Source of the DNA: Vibrio sp. AND4
GTDB lineage: Bacteria > Pseudomonadota > Gammaproteobacteria > Enterobacterales > Vibrionaceae
Length of the DNA stretch: 64,000 bases
Direction: 5' to 3'
NCBI RefSeq assembly: GCF_000171815.1
Contig: NZ_ABGR01000001.1
Coordinates: 1-64,000 of the forward strand
Shown: positions 8,263 to 17,680 of the stretch, one piece after another
How the letters are laid out: each line of letters starts with the position of its first letter
Position numbering within the stretch: position 1 is the stretch's first letter
Program-made: the position numbers and the translations under genes
The notes under the pieces: generated by a model
The model's input: only the letters and a program-made list of their open reading frames with translations
The model's database searches: none
Told to the model about the DNA's origin: nothing

Positions 8263-9342
8263 TTAGGCTTGAGTATTTAGCCAATGCTCTGAATAGTTTG
8301 TTGTACTAGATTTGAAGGCGTTGGTTTCATGCGCCGCGAAGATGGTTGTTTCTTCTTGAGTGCCGTCATGAGAGTGTCGCTCTTGGCCTTGATCCGAGCC
8401 AACATTGACATCCACATGGACGAAGTTTTGTTCTTGAAGTTCAGTTCGAAGGCGCTCAGACACTTGCATCAGTGCTTCACGTGTTGCGGCGGCGTTGGCG
8501 TTGATTTGCACGCTTAAACGGTCACCCTCTACACGTACTAACAAGTCCAGCTTTCCCAGCTCCGGCGGGTCGAGGCGAATCTTAGCTTCTTGAAGATTCT
8601 GTTGTGCTTGCAAGGTCACTCGGTCTTGTAACACTTGCATCATCTGTTCGCCCCATTTACCGGAACTGGTATCCACTCGAACTGCCGCCCATTCCGCGCC
8701 TTGAGTGTGAGTAACTGCAAGCGGTGAGGTTGGGTTCGAATGTTGGGTTATTGGTGTCTGTGATTGCGCGTTGGCTGCCAATGCTTGCCCCTGAACGGGT
8801 TGATTTAACAACATTTGCAAATCTGCCGAGGGAACTTTAAGTGAACTTAATGCGCTTGCTTGAACCCCATTTTGATTTTCTTGCGTATGAGAAGTCAGTA
8901 TTGGATTTGCGTGAACACTTGTGCTTGAATTTGTCCCCTGCAAGGGGCTGCTTAACGATGCGTGTGTTATCTGGTTAGTTTCAGCTTGTTTACTCGCAGC
9001 CTTGCTAATCCCTTGTATTAGCGTTTGTGCTTGTGTGGCTAGATTCGCAGGTGTTGAAGTACCGAGTACAGTTTCCTCAAAGCGCTCTTCTTTGATGAGC
9101 TCTGAAGGGACGAGGTCATCGGCCACTGTCACTGTGTCAGCTTCTGTTGATGTAATGTGTGAATGTAAGTGAAAGCCAGCGATATGCTGAGTCACGGTAA
9201 CAGGCACAGTGATTGGCCCCTGCTGAGTAGCCGAGGTTAAATCCACTTGCGAAAAGCCTTGTTCTGTTCGAGCGTGAGATATTTTCCCAGGTGCCGTCAA
9301 TTGACTAGGTGCGCTTGCAGGCATTGAATTGGTGACCATCAT
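8263..9342 (-). CDS. lafE: Lateral flagellar hook-length control protein (FliK/LafE)
   Basis: 359 residues. A low-complexity Gln/Ser/Thr-rich N-terminal two thirds is followed by the conserved FliK C-terminal domain: MMQVLQDRVTLQAQQNLQEAKIRLDPPELGKLDLLVRVEGDRLSVQINANAAATREALMQVSERLRTEL. FliK is exported during hook growth and triggers the FlhB specificity switch. The product is shorter than polar FliK. Overlaps the preceding fliT-like gene by 4 bases. Confidence 0.9.
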   Translation of the reverse strand: MMVTNSMPASAPSQLTAPGKISHARTEQGFSQVDLTSATQQGPITVPVTVTQHIAGFHLHSHITSTEADTVTVADDLVPSELIKEERFEETVLGTSTPANLATQAQTLIQGISKAASKQAETNQITHASLSSPLQGTNSSTSVHANPILTSHTQENQNGVQASALSSLKVPSADLQMLLNQPVQGQALAANAQSQTPITQHSNPTSPLAVTHTQGAEWAAVRVDTSSGKWGEQMMQVLQDRVTLQAQQNLQEAKIRLDPPELGKLDLLVRVEGDRLSVQINANAAATREALMQVSERLRTELQEQNFVHVDVNVGSDQGQERHSHDGTQEETTIFAAHETNAFKSSTTNYSEHWLNTQA

Positions 9343-9659
9343 TGCGTTAACTCCATCGTCATTGCAAGTTGGTAAGCCATGGCTCGTTCCTGTTGGTCGT
9401 TAACCATGTTCATCTCTTTCTCCAGTTCACTGGTGGCCTTCTCGAGCGCGGCAAACGCAGTGACATGCACCGATTTTGCCCGCTGGATCTCCGGTGCGAG
9501 TTTCGGATCTTTTAAGAAAGGCTTATGGCTAATAAGCAATTCGCGCAACTGTAAGTCGTAGCGTTTTAGTGCTTGCCAATCCGCGGTTTTCGTGGCGATT
9601 TGGATCAGCTTTGATAAGTGGCGAAATCGCTCTGGTGACACTTTATGCTTGCTGTCCAA
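9339..9659 (-). CDS. lafD: Lateral flagellar FliT-like chaperone (LafD)
   Basis: 106 residues, entirely helical, acidic/basic mixed, located between fliS and fliK where lateral clusters carry lafD/fliT. The sequence is poorly conserved, as usual for FliT proteins that bind FliD. Assignment rests mainly on size, helical pattern and gene order. Starts inside the 3' end of fliS (17-base overlap). Confidence 0.75.
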   Translation of the reverse strand: MDSKHKVSPERFRHLSKLIQIATKTADWQALKRYDLQLRELLISHKPFLKDPKLAPEIQRAKSVHVTAFAALEKATSELEKEMNMVNDQQERAMAYQLAMTMELTQ

Positions 9660-10056
9660 AGTTCATCCACCCTTCTCGAATGTTACCCATCACACTTTCC
9701 ACATTGTCTAAACGCGTTGCGTCATTTTGAGTGCTAGCGTAGTACAGTTCGACTTGGCAGAAATCGTAGAGTTGATGTAGATTTTCTGCGATTTCGCCAC
9801 CATTCTCCTCATCCAGTGCGCTGCTTAAACCGATAAGAATGTTCATACACTTGTTGATGCCTAGTCCTTTTTCTTCGAGGCGATTCGCTGCAAGGTGGCC
9901 GCGAATACGCTCAATTTCATCGAGCAGTCCATCGATCAGCATGACGACGAGTTGGTGTGGGTTGGCGGATGCTGCTTGAGCATCAAGATCAACCTGTTGG
10001 TATGAGTCGTAGCCGGAATCCATTAGCATAAGTATTTCTCCTAAAGCGTTAGCCAA
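9643..10056 (-). CDS. lafC: Lateral flagellin chaperone FliS (LafC)
   Basis: 137 residues. The FliS pattern YQQVDLDAQAASANPHQLVVMLIDGLLDEIERIRGHL, followed by GINKCMNILIGLSSALDEENGGEIAENLHQLYDFCQVEL, is clear. FliS holds flagellin monomers in the cytosol before export, here presumably LafA. Start overlaps the end of fliD by 8 bases. Confidence 0.92.
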   Translation of the reverse strand: MANALGEILMLMDSGYDSYQQVDLDAQAASANPHQLVVMLIDGLLDEIERIRGHLAANRLEEKGLGINKCMNILIGLSSALDEENGGEIAENLHQLYDFCQVELYYASTQNDATRLDNVESVMGNIREGWMNFGQQA

Positions 10057-11404
10057 ACATCGACATGGTTTGGTTCATTTGCGTCATTAAGGTGTTCATT
10101 TGAGTAAATTGAGTGAGGTAGCGGTTGTACGACATTTCGTATTTGCGTTCTAACGTGGTCTGCTTGTCTTCTATGCGATCTAAGTTAGCTTGCAGGGCGT
10201 CTTTACGAGAATTGAACGTACCAGACGAGAACTTCAAAAACGGTTCTGCCATATCATCGATTGAGTCGAGAAGGGCACCGTCGTCGTTAAACATCGCTTC
10301 AAGCGCCGCGCTGTTACTTTTTTGTGCTTGTGTAAATTTGTCTTGGTCGACGTTCATTTTGCCTTTGCGATCAAGAGTGATGCCGACTTCGCTCAAGCGC
10401 ATGCCGCTATGTTCGCCACGGACTAAGCTTGTTAACTGGCTCTCAATCGACCGTAAGGTAGGATCACTGGCTAATACGCCACGAGCCTTACCTTCTTCAC
10501 CAATTTTGGTGTATTCATCAATGGTAGAAACCAAAGCGTTATAGGACTCAACAAACTTATTAAGTTGCTCTTTAGTCCCCTCGCTGTCCGCACCGACATC
10601 CATCGAGATAGCGGCATCACCTGATGTTTGTGCTTTGGTGACCGTGATGTCGACACCATCAATCACGCCTTCGAAGGTATTGCTGGAGTTAGTCAGCTTA
10701 AGTCCAGTCCCTTCTGCGCCGAGCCAGATAACAGCATCTTGAGGTTTACTGATTTCTTTCGTATTCGTGAATGCATCTTCAAACCATGTTTGTCCTGTGC
10801 CAGTGGCACTGACATTGATGCTGTTGGCAACGCCGGTTTCAGTGCTAGAAAGCATGAAGTGCGTTTGGCCGTTTGAACGTACAAGAGTGGCATTCACACC
10901 AGGGTTATCTGGATTGTTATTGATTGTGCTGACCAGATCTGTGACGGTTGCTTTGCCATCACCATCGGCATCCACCGTTGACATGTCTAAGGTCATGGAT
11001 TCACCATTGATGGTAAACTCTAACGTTCCCGAGGTTGGAACTTCCGTCGTAGCCTCTAGGCTTGCAGGCATACCGGCAGAAATCTGATGTGAAGTTGCCA
11101 CTTTCTCGACAAAGATCTGGTAGTTACCTACTAATGCGTTGGCATCAGCATTTGCAGTGAAAAAGCCTTCCTGAGAGGTCGTTGCGGTGTTTTTGATGAT
11201 GCCACTTGTACTGCTGTTCATCTCGTTTACCGCAGTTCGGAAGTCACGTAATGCACTTTCGACTTTACCAAGCGCGCTAAGCTGCGCCTGATATCGATCG
11301 GTTTGCAATTGGTAACGTTGTTGAAACGGCTGAACGTCTAACGTTGCAAATTGGGTTGCCATAGTAATTGGATCTAACGAACTCATGAAGTCGTTCCCTC
11401 TCAT
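10049..11404 (-). CDS. lafB: Lateral flagellar cap protein FliD (LafB)
   Basis: 451 residues, FliD family: N-terminal DPITMATQFATLDVQPFQQRYQ region, a serine/threonine/glycine-rich middle, and a C-terminal coiled coil (LDRIEDKQTTLERKYEMSYNRYLTQFTQMNTLMTQMNQTMSMFG). The cap pentamer helps LafA polymerise at the filament tip. It heads the operon fliD-S-T-K-L-lafS-lafT-lafU and has a sigma-54-type promoter about 40 bases upstream of its start. Confidence 0.93.
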   Translation of the reverse strand: MRGNDFMSSLDPITMATQFATLDVQPFQQRYQLQTDRYQAQLSALGKVESALRDFRTAVNEMNSSTSGIIKNTATTSQEGFFTANADANALVGNYQIFVEKVATSHQISAGMPASLEATTEVPTSGTLEFTINGESMTLDMSTVDADGDGKATVTDLVSTINNNPDNPGVNATLVRSNGQTHFMLSSTETGVANSINVSATGTGQTWFEDAFTNTKEISKPQDAVIWLGAEGTGLKLTNSSNTFEGVIDGVDITVTKAQTSGDAAISMDVGADSEGTKEQLNKFVESYNALVSTIDEYTKIGEEGKARGVLASDPTLRSIESQLTSLVRGEHSGMRLSEVGITLDRKGKMNVDQDKFTQAQKSNSAALEAMFNDDGALLDSIDDMAEPFLKFSSGTFNSRKDALQANLDRIEDKQTTLERKYEMSYNRYLTQFTQMNTLMTQMNQTMSMFG

Positions 11405-11680
11405 CTGTGTTTGGCTTTTGGTGCCAGTGATAAATAATGAATCGCAAGATGCGTGCCTGATATTAATGTTTATATAAAACAGTAACTTGCTTTATATTTT
11501 ATGTGTTGGGAGGAAGTGAGCTTTCCACCTTTCAGGTTCCTCTTTCCCCCTAGTAGCTAAAGGGTTCCCATGTAAAGAGGGCGACCAAAAGTGGACAAAG
11601 GTTTAATTCAACATAGGGAGAAAAGGGAGGTGTATGATTGTCAGCATGAGGTACCAATGTTGGCGTTGACTGCTAACAAC
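11405..11680. other. Intergenic region between fliD and lafA
   Basis: Apart from the sigma-54 promoter at its left end and the lafA terminator just beyond its right end, I see only AT-rich sequence and a short CCCTAGTAGCTAAAGGG dyad around 11548. No coding frame. Confidence 0.5.
11444..11458 (-). promoter_or_regulatory. Sigma-54-type promoter before fliD (lafB)
   Basis: The minus strand reads AGGCACGCATCTTGC: GG and GC separated by 10 bases, matching the TGGCACG-N4-TTGC consensus except for the first base. It lies about 40 bases upstream of the fliD start. LafK, encoded in this window, is the expected activator. Confidence 0.72.
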
Positions 11681-11712
11681 GAAAAAGCCTCCCAGATACG
11701 AGGGAGGCTTTG
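11681..11712 (-). terminator. Rho-independent terminator of lafA
   Basis: Stem GCCTCCC / GGGAGGC with A runs on one side and, read on the minus strand, GGCTTTTTCG after the stem. It lies about 50 bases past the lafA stop, separating lafA from the fliD operon. Confidence 0.88.
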
Positions 11713-11762
11713 AGTTTGGACGAATTAAATTTGACGCTTTCCGCGTAAGTAGAGAATTTCTA

Positions 11763-12632
11763 TTAACGCAGCAGTGACATTGCCATACCTGGCAGCTGGT
11801 TAGTTTGAGAAAGAACCGTTGTACCTGCTTGCATCAGCATTTGGTTCTTTGTCATGCTTGAAGATTCTACCGCGAAGTCTGCGTCTGTGATACGGCCTTT
11901 CGCAGCAGATGTATTCTCAATCATGTTGCCTAGGTTAGTCATCGTGTGTTCTAGACGGTTGATGTTCGCACCCAGTGCTGAACGTGCAGTACCGATTTCA
12001 CCCAAAAGACCTGCGTCACCTGTTGTTCCTGTTAGATCTGTCATTGCAGCCTGAGCGTTTGCCTCAGATGTTAGGTCGCCAAGCAATAGTGTGCCAGATA
12101 CACCAATTGATGCGTTGATCGCTTGTACTTGCGTTGAAACGTCTACTTTAAGTTGTTCGCCTGCTTGAGTACCAATTTGGAAGTTAACGGCTGCTGCACC
12201 AAATGTACCTGCATCTTGCAGAAGTTTGTTACCACCAAAACTCGTTGAGTCCATGATGTTCGCAAGCTCTTCACCTAGCTGCTGGTATTCCTCGTTTAGT
12301 GCCGTGCGGTCGTTCACCGATACAGAACCGTTCGAAGCCTGCGTTGCTAGGTCGTTCATGCGGTATACGATATTTGTCATTTCATCCATCGCGCCTTCCG
12401 CAGTTTGCATCATTGAGATGCCGTCTTGCGAGTTGCGCATTGCAACGCTCATGCCGCGAGTTTGAGACTCAAGACGGGTAGCAATTTGTAGACCTGCCGC
12501 ATCGTCTGCTGCTGAGTTAATACGGTAACCCGTGCTCAAACGCTCCATTGACGTATTCAGAAGGTTACTTGTATTGTTCAGAGTATTCTGAGTTACAAGC
12601 GACGCGTAGTTAGTATGCATAGATAAAGCCAT
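11763..12632 (-). CDS. lafA: Lateral flagellin LafA
   Basis: 289 residues. The conserved flagellin ends are complete: N-terminal [42 protein letters not shown] and C-terminal [44 protein letters not shown]. The central variable region is almost absent, as in known LafA proteins, so the filament subunit is small. Secreted through the FlhAB/FliPQR exporter encoded here. It is a single-gene transcript with its own terminator and a candidate sigma-28 promoter. Confidence 0.96.
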   Translation of the reverse strand: MALSMHTNYASLVTQNTLNNTSNLLNTSMERLSTGYRINSAADDAAGLQIATRLESQTRGMSVAMRNSQDGISMMQTAEGAMDEMTNIVYRMNDLATQASNGSVSVNDRTALNEEYQQLGEELANIMDSTSFGGNKLLQDAGTFGAAAVNFQIGTQAGEQLKVDVSTQVQAINASIGVSGTLLLGDLTSEANAQAAMTDLTGTTGDAGLLGEIGTARSALGANINRLEHTMTNLGNMIENTSAAKGRITDADFAVESSSMTKNQMLMQAGTTVLSQTNQLPGMAMSLLR

Positions 12633-12740
12633 CTTGGTCTCCTTAGTTTTTCACTATTCTTTCAGGCTTCGGGATTCTCCCTTGCTCACTAACTAGAGGC
12701 GGTTGATTGGTTTTAATGATTAATTAGAAATTTAAAACTT

Positions 12741-12771
12741 TTATCGAAAAGTGCTAATTTGATTGATTTTA
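12741..12771 (-). promoter_or_regulatory. Candidate sigma-28 promoter of lafA
   Basis: On the minus strand a TTCGATAA box (6 of 8 to GCCGATAA) lies about 110 bases upstream of the lafA start. The best -35-like words upstream are TCAA at 14 bases or TAAA at 19 bases. The -10 is good and the -35 weak, so this is a tentative LafS site. Confidence 0.42.
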
Positions 12772-12818
12772 GTGACTTGTGTCCCAGAAAGTTTGTACTG
12801 TAAAGGCCCTTTGATATA

Positions 12819-12856
12819 AAAGAGGGTGATTTTTTGTGATTTACCTCACCCTTTTA
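12819..12856 (-). terminator. Terminator of the flhA / EAL-like operon
   Basis: AGGGTGA (12823-12829) and TCACCCT (12846-12852) form a stem. The minus strand continues CTTTTAT after it. It lies just past the stop of the EAL-like gene and ends the fliM-to-lafV operon. Confidence 0.72.
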
Positions 12857-12867
12857 TTTAATCCGAT

Positions 12868-13665
12868 TTATCCAGCGTCGAATGATTTAAACGACAATGG
12901 GGTAGGAATATCACTGAAATAACCAAAGTAATAACTCGCACCAAGTAAGCGGTAGCGATTGAGTTCATTTTGGCTTGCGACTTTTCCTGCTACCCAAGGA
13001 AATTGATTGCGACGAAGAAAGCGAGCAATAGGAAGGAACGCGTGCTGGTCTTGTTTGTTTTCTATGGTAACCGATAGCTTGATTCGATCGGGTTCAAAGT
13101 CGGCAATGCGTTCAAAGTGGGTTTGATTCGTCGAGACTTCAAACCATAAGGCAAATACGTTTGCTTTGAGCTGTTCTACCAAAGGGCTCACTCTATCAAA
13201 GAGACATAAGGTCTCATCGGCTTGAAGAGAAGGGATGATGTGCTGAAAGGCGACATGATGGAACTGAATCATCTGATTCAAAAAATGACGACCAGATTGC
13301 CATAATAATGTGTCAATTCGGATAGGTACGACCACATTACTGATAAGATCCGGATGAAGGGTTTCGAATTGGAACTGTGTTTGGCGCAAAGCGAGATACA
13401 GGCTGTATAAATCTAAGCAATATTGCATTTGCTCAGATAACTCAAATTGATACACACTTTGCTCGCCACGAACACCAAAGCGCAGAGTAAGGTGCTGGTA
13501 TTCCACCTCACCATTTTTTGTTTTCCGGATGGCCTGACAGGCGTGCTGTATGTCATTGTGCCTGAGCGCATCGAATACCAGTTGGTCGTCGGTCGTGACA
13601 ATATGCTGCAGTGCAAGATCGCACAAGTAGTCATACATCGCTTTATTTGAGCTGAGATTAGCCAA
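12868..13665 (-). CDS. lafV: Degenerate EAL-domain-like protein in the flhA operon (LafV-like)
   Basis: 265 residues, cytosolic. It has the overall layout of an EAL-only protein: strand/helix blocks with LWFEVSTNQ where active enzymes have a LxFEIxE motif, FEPDRIKLSV where they have FDYIKID, and SYYFGYFSDIPTPL where they have GYYFSRPxP. The EAL triad and the DDFGTG loop are not present, so phosphodiesterase activity is doubtful. Lateral clusters of V. parahaemolyticus carry an EAL-type gene called lafV after flhA; the symbol rests on that position and is tentative. Its start overlaps the flhA stop by 8 bases, indicating co-translation. Confidence 0.6.
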   Translation of the reverse strand: MANLSSNKAMYDYLCDLALQHIVTTDDQLVFDALRHNDIQHACQAIRKTKNGEVEYQHLTLRFGVRGEQSVYQFELSEQMQYCLDLYSLYLALRQTQFQFETLHPDLISNVVVPIRIDTLLWQSGRHFLNQMIQFHHVAFQHIIPSLQADETLCLFDRVSPLVEQLKANVFALWFEVSTNQTHFERIADFEPDRIKLSVTIENKQDQHAFLPIARFLRRNQFPWVAGKVASQNELNRYRLLGASYYFGYFSDIPTPLSFKSFDAG

Positions 13666-15748
13666 GGTTTCCTACCACGTTGATCTGTTTGTTTTCTGGG
13701 ATTTCATTGTACGACAGCACTGCTAATCCTTGGGTAAAGGTACGCGCATAGCGTGCCAGCAATGGGCGTAGTTGTGGCATTACCAATAAGATTGGCGGTA
13801 AACCTTGTTGTTTAAGTTGCTGCCTAATTAAGGGTAAGTTCTGTTGGAACTGACTCAGAATGTTTGGCTCAATTGGAAAACTGTCTAACATGACGGCACC
13901 TGCCGTTTGTGCTTGTTGTAGTGATGTCATCAGCATTTGCTCAAGTTCATCCGATAAAGCGTAGACGTTGAGTTCGTTTTTTTGACCTGCGACCAAGTTA
14001 ACCAGAGTTCGCTTTAGCGCGCAGCGCACGTCTGCCGCGAGCAAAATGGGGTCTTTAGTGTTTTCCGAAGAATCCAACATGGTGTTAGCGATGGTGCGGA
14101 TGTCTTTAAGCGGAACTTGATCGAGCAAAAGTTGGCGATAAACCTTAAGTTGCTGTGCGGGTGTTAGCGCAGCAGCTAAAGCCTCTGCTAACTTTGGCGC
14201 CTGTGCGGTGAGACGTTGAGTCATGGCTTCTACGTCATCATGGGTAAACAAGTCAGCCAAATTGGTTTTCATGATTTTGCTAATGTGCGTTGCGATTACC
14301 GTGCCGTCATCAACCACTTGGTAACCCATGTTGAGCGCTTTGGCTTTGTCATGATGTTCAATCCAAACAGCAGGTAACTGGTACGCAGGATCACTGCCGA
14401 GAATCCCATCAACTTCGCCATAGGTTTCACCAACGGCAATCGCCATTAAACGCTCTGGCTCGATAAAGCCTTGTTCAATCACCTCACCATTCAGGGCGAT
14501 GGTATATTGGTTTGGCTTCAAACTGAGGTTATCGCGAATACGCACCTCAGGTAGCAAGAAACCGACTTGCTCAGAGAGGTTACGACGTACGCCACGAATA
14601 CGCTGTGCTAAAGGTGCGCCTTGTTCCTTGTTGACCAAGTGCACCAATCGGTAGCCTAATGCAAGAGACAGGGTATGGACATGAGGAATATCGTCCCAAG
14701 TGAGAGTGGTTTCTTCTTCCTGCATAGCATGAGAGAGCGCTTCCACTTGGTCAATTTGCGCATCTTGCACCGGCTTTTTGCTTTGTTGCCAGCCCGCAAA
14801 TGCCAATACTCCTGCAAAGGTGAAGAACGCAAGATGAGGCATACCCGGGACCATGCCAATGATGGCCATGATGGCCGCCACGCTGTATAAGGTCGCTGGT
14901 GTGGCGAGCAGCTGTTTGTGCATGGTTTCCGACATGCTGTTATCGCTGTCGTTAATCCGCGTTACGATAATCGCAGCAGCAGTTGCCAGTAACAGTGATG
15001 GTATTTGAGCAACTAAACCATCACCGATAGTCAATAGAGCATAAGTCTTGAAGGCTTCCGACGCAGGTAATCCGTGCTCGAAGACACCAATACTGATGCC
15101 ACCGATGATGTTGATAAAGAGGATTAACAGGCCCGCAACCGCATCACCACGAACAAATTTAGATGCGCCATCCATGGAACCGTGAAAGTCGGCTTCGTTG
15201 GCGACTTCTTTTCGGCGTTGACGTGCGTTTTCTTGGTCAATTAGGCCGGCGTTTAAATCGGCATCGATGGCCATTTGTTTGCCCGGCAATGCGTCCAAAG
15301 TAAAGCGTGCTGAGACTTCGGAAATACGCTCGCCACCTTTAGTGATCACAACAAAGTTAATGATCATTAAAATGACAAACACCACCAAACCGACCACGTA
15401 GTTTCCGCCGATCACGACTTCACCGAAGGCTTGAATGACTCTACCAGCCGCATCGCTGCCGTTGTGACCCTCAAGTAACACAATACGTGTTGAAGCGACG
15501 TTTAAAGTGAGGCGAAGTAAGGTCGCAACCAATAAAATGGTTGGGAAGATTGAAAAGTCGAGTGGCCGTTTCGCCGTGGTGCTGACCAGTAATACTAGGA
15601 TCGCTAACACGATATTGAAGGTGAACAAGGCATCTAATAGTAAAGGGGGTAACGGCAAGATGACCATCGCCAGTACGACCAACAAGACGATTGGAATGCC
15701 AATGAGGCCTTTGGTGGAAGCTTGAAGGTGTTTTAACCGGTTAAACAT
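13658..15748 (-). CDS. flhA: Lateral flagellar export gate protein FlhA
   Basis: 696 residues, FlhA/LcrD family. Eight membrane helices occupy roughly the first 320 residues, including the signature RLTLNVASTRIVLLEG and the loop RISEVSARFTLDALPGKQMAIDADLNAGLI (FHIPEP region). A cytosolic docking domain for chaperone-substrate complexes follows. It works with FlhB/FliPQR in type III export of lateral hook and filament proteins. Followed directly by the overlapping EAL-like gene. Confidence 0.95.
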   Translation of the reverse strand: MFNRLKHLQASTKGLIGIPIVLLVVLAMVILPLPPLLLDALFTFNIVLAILVLLVSTTAKRPLDFSIFPTILLVATLLRLTLNVASTRIVLLEGHNGSDAAGRVIQAFGEVVIGGNYVVGLVVFVILMIINFVVITKGGERISEVSARFTLDALPGKQMAIDADLNAGLIDQENARQRRKEVANEADFHGSMDGASKFVRGDAVAGLLILFINIIGGISIGVFEHGLPASEAFKTYALLTIGDGLVAQIPSLLLATAAAIIVTRINDSDNSMSETMHKQLLATPATLYSVAAIMAIIGMVPGMPHLAFFTFAGVLAFAGWQQSKKPVQDAQIDQVEALSHAMQEEETTLTWDDIPHVHTLSLALGYRLVHLVNKEQGAPLAQRIRGVRRNLSEQVGFLLPEVRIRDNLSLKPNQYTIALNGEVIEQGFIEPERLMAIAVGETYGEVDGILGSDPAYQLPAVWIEHHDKAKALNMGYQVVDDGTVIATHISKIMKTNLADLFTHDDVEAMTQRLTAQAPKLAEALAAALTPAQQLKVYRQLLLDQVPLKDIRTIANTMLDSSENTKDPILLAADVRCALKRTLVNLVAGQKNELNVYALSDELEQMLMTSLQQAQTAGAVMLDSFPIEPNILSQFQQNLPLIRQQLKQQGLPPILLVMPQLRPLLARYARTFTQGLAVLSYNEIPENKQINVVGNLG

Positions 15749-15779
15749 ACTCTGGTGTCCTTGGGTAAACGCGGGTTAA

Positions 15780-16907
15780 TCAGTGTTGCAAATGTTTTGG
15801 AATTGAAAAATGAGGCAAAGGTGTTGGTTTCTTTCCATCCCCTTGACGAAAGGCTTTCAACTGCAAAACGTAAGTTAAAATATGGGCAATTGCGATATAG
15901 AGTTGGCTTGGTATGGCTTGCTCAATCGCAGTGGTGTGATAAATCGAACGAGTAAGTGGTGGTGAGTTGATGATCTCGACTTTGTTTTCACGAGCGATGC
16001 GTTGGATGTGCATCGCGGTTTCATCGACACCTTTCGCGACTACAAATGGTGCATCGGACAGTGAGGGTTCGTATTTCAATGCCACCGCGAAATGGGTTGG
16101 GTTGGTAATTACTACGTCAGCGGTAGGCACCATTTTGTCGATTTTACGGCGTGCAAATTGCTGCTGAATCTGACGAATACGCTGTTTGACCTCAGGTCGA
16201 CCTTCATTATTTTTAAACTCTTCTTTAAGCTCTTGCTTGGTCATTCTCAGCTCTTTGAGGTGTTCCCAGCGTTGGTAAGGGATGTCTATTACCCCAAACA
16301 GTAATAGAGCAAAGCCCATTAACAGTAGACCCTCAAATAAAATCGACATGATCAGTGAGAAGCCTTGGCTAAGTGGCAAGTTTTGCATGCCAAGTAATGG
16401 CTGAAGGTGGCTATTGAGGTAGCCATAAAGAATGCCGAAGATGACTAACACCTTAACGGTGGACTTAACCAGCTCTACCAAGGAACGAGTAGAGAAAATA
16501 CGTTTAATGCCAGAAATTGGATTCAGTTTGCTCAGCTTTGGCATTACGCTCGCAAGACGGAACATCCAACCTCCCAACACCATACTGCTACCACAGGTCA
16601 CGATTATAATCACCGTAAAGAGGGGTAACAGCATTTCAATGAGCACCGCTAAGCTCTGACCAAAGTGCTCCACCAATTGCTTTGGATTTTCTAAGTCTGC
16701 TTTCGTTAGGGTCATGTTGTAGCGGAATACGCCCGACATGCTCTCCCAAGTACTGTTGAGCTGAGAATAGAAAAACATCGTCACGGCTAAAAAGATAAGC
16801 GCCGTGGTGAACTCTTTTGCTCGAGGGATTTGCCCTTCCTGCCGGGCCTTTTTTACTTTTTGCTGGGAAGCTTTTTCGCTTTTGTCTTGAGACGATTGTT
16901 CGCTCAT
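15780..16907 (-). CDS. flhB: Lateral flagellar export switch protein FlhB
   Basis: 375 residues, four membrane helices then a cytosolic domain with the autocleavage motif Asn269-Pro270-Thr271-His272 (VVITNPTHFAVALKYEP), the same numbering as in Salmonella FlhB. The N-terminal EKASQQKVKKARQEGQIPRAKE block is typical. Cleavage at NPTH lets the export apparatus switch from hook to filament substrates, with LafE as ruler. Overlaps fliR by 4 bases. Confidence 0.95.
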   Translation of the reverse strand: MSEQSSQDKSEKASQQKVKKARQEGQIPRAKEFTTALIFLAVTMFFYSQLNSTWESMSGVFRYNMTLTKADLENPKQLVEHFGQSLAVLIEMLLPLFTVIIIVTCGSSMVLGGWMFRLASVMPKLSKLNPISGIKRIFSTRSLVELVKSTVKVLVIFGILYGYLNSHLQPLLGMQNLPLSQGFSLIMSILFEGLLLMGFALLLFGVIDIPYQRWEHLKELRMTKQELKEEFKNNEGRPEVKQRIRQIQQQFARRKIDKMVPTADVVITNPTHFAVALKYEPSLSDAPFVVAKGVDETAMHIQRIARENKVEIINSPPLTRSIYHTTAIEQAIPSQLYIAIAHILTYVLQLKAFRQGDGKKPTPLPHFSIPKHLQH

Positions 16908-17680
16908 GCGCCCCCCAGCATAAAGTTATTTAGGAAACGGATGGTGTCGTGAACTAATGTGGTATATCGACTGGGTACCCCAGAGACTGAAATCAACACG
17001 CTGAACAAACCCAATAGCATGGTCATCGGAAAGCCCAACGCATAAACGTTCAGAGAGGGTGCTGCTCGATTCATCACACCGAAACTGATGTTGGCAAGCA
17101 ACATGGAGGCGATAGCAGGTAACGCTAACGCAAGTGCAGAGGCAAACATCCACCCAAATATGTTCACGACACCTTGCAAAGAGAGAGCGGTGATACCGGA
17201 TCCGACAGGCCAGACAACAAAACTTTGAATCACGATGTCAATAATCAATAAATGCCCTTCAAGCGCAAGAAACAGCAAGGTCGAGAAGATCAGAAACATG
17301 CGACCTAGAATCGCGACAGACAAGCCATTAACCGGATCGTTCATCACTGCCATACCCAAGCCCATTTGTAATGAGATTGTTTGGCCGAGCATGGTGAAGA
17401 CATTGAACAACATGTGCAGGATTAAACCGAACATGAGCCCCCACATTGCTTGCTCCAACGCAAGGAAAATTGAGGTCATCGAGAACAGCTCTACTTCCGG
17501 CATGGTTGGCATCAGCGGGGCGGTGATCACCACGATCGAGAGGGCAAGCAAGCTACGCACCCAGACTGGGATCAAAGCATCACCGAAGAATGGCATGGAA
17601 ATGAACACGGCGCCGACGCGAAAAAAAGGCCACCAAAGCTGACCTAGAATTACGGACAGTTCCGCAAACGTGATCGCCAT
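16904..17680 (-). CDS. fliR: Lateral flagellar export protein FliR
   Basis: 258 residues, about six membrane helices, with the FliR/YscT patterns RVGAVFISMPFFGDALIPVWVR, GQTISLQMGLGMAVMNDP and SFGVMNRAAPSLNVYALGFPMTMLLG. Forms the export gate with FliP and FliQ. One-base junction with fliQ and 4-base overlap with flhB show tight operon packing. Confidence 0.95.
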   Translation of the reverse strand: MAITFAELSVILGQLWWPFFRVGAVFISMPFFGDALIPVWVRSLLALSIVVITAPLMPTMPEVELFSMTSIFLALEQAMWGLMFGLILHMLFNVFTMLGQTISLQMGLGMAVMNDPVNGLSVAILGRMFLIFSTLLFLALEGHLLIIDIVIQSFVVWPVGSGITALSLQGVVNIFGWMFASALALALPAIASMLLANISFGVMNRAAPSLNVYALGFPMTMLLGLFSVLISVSGVPSRYTTLVHDTIRFLNNFMLGGA

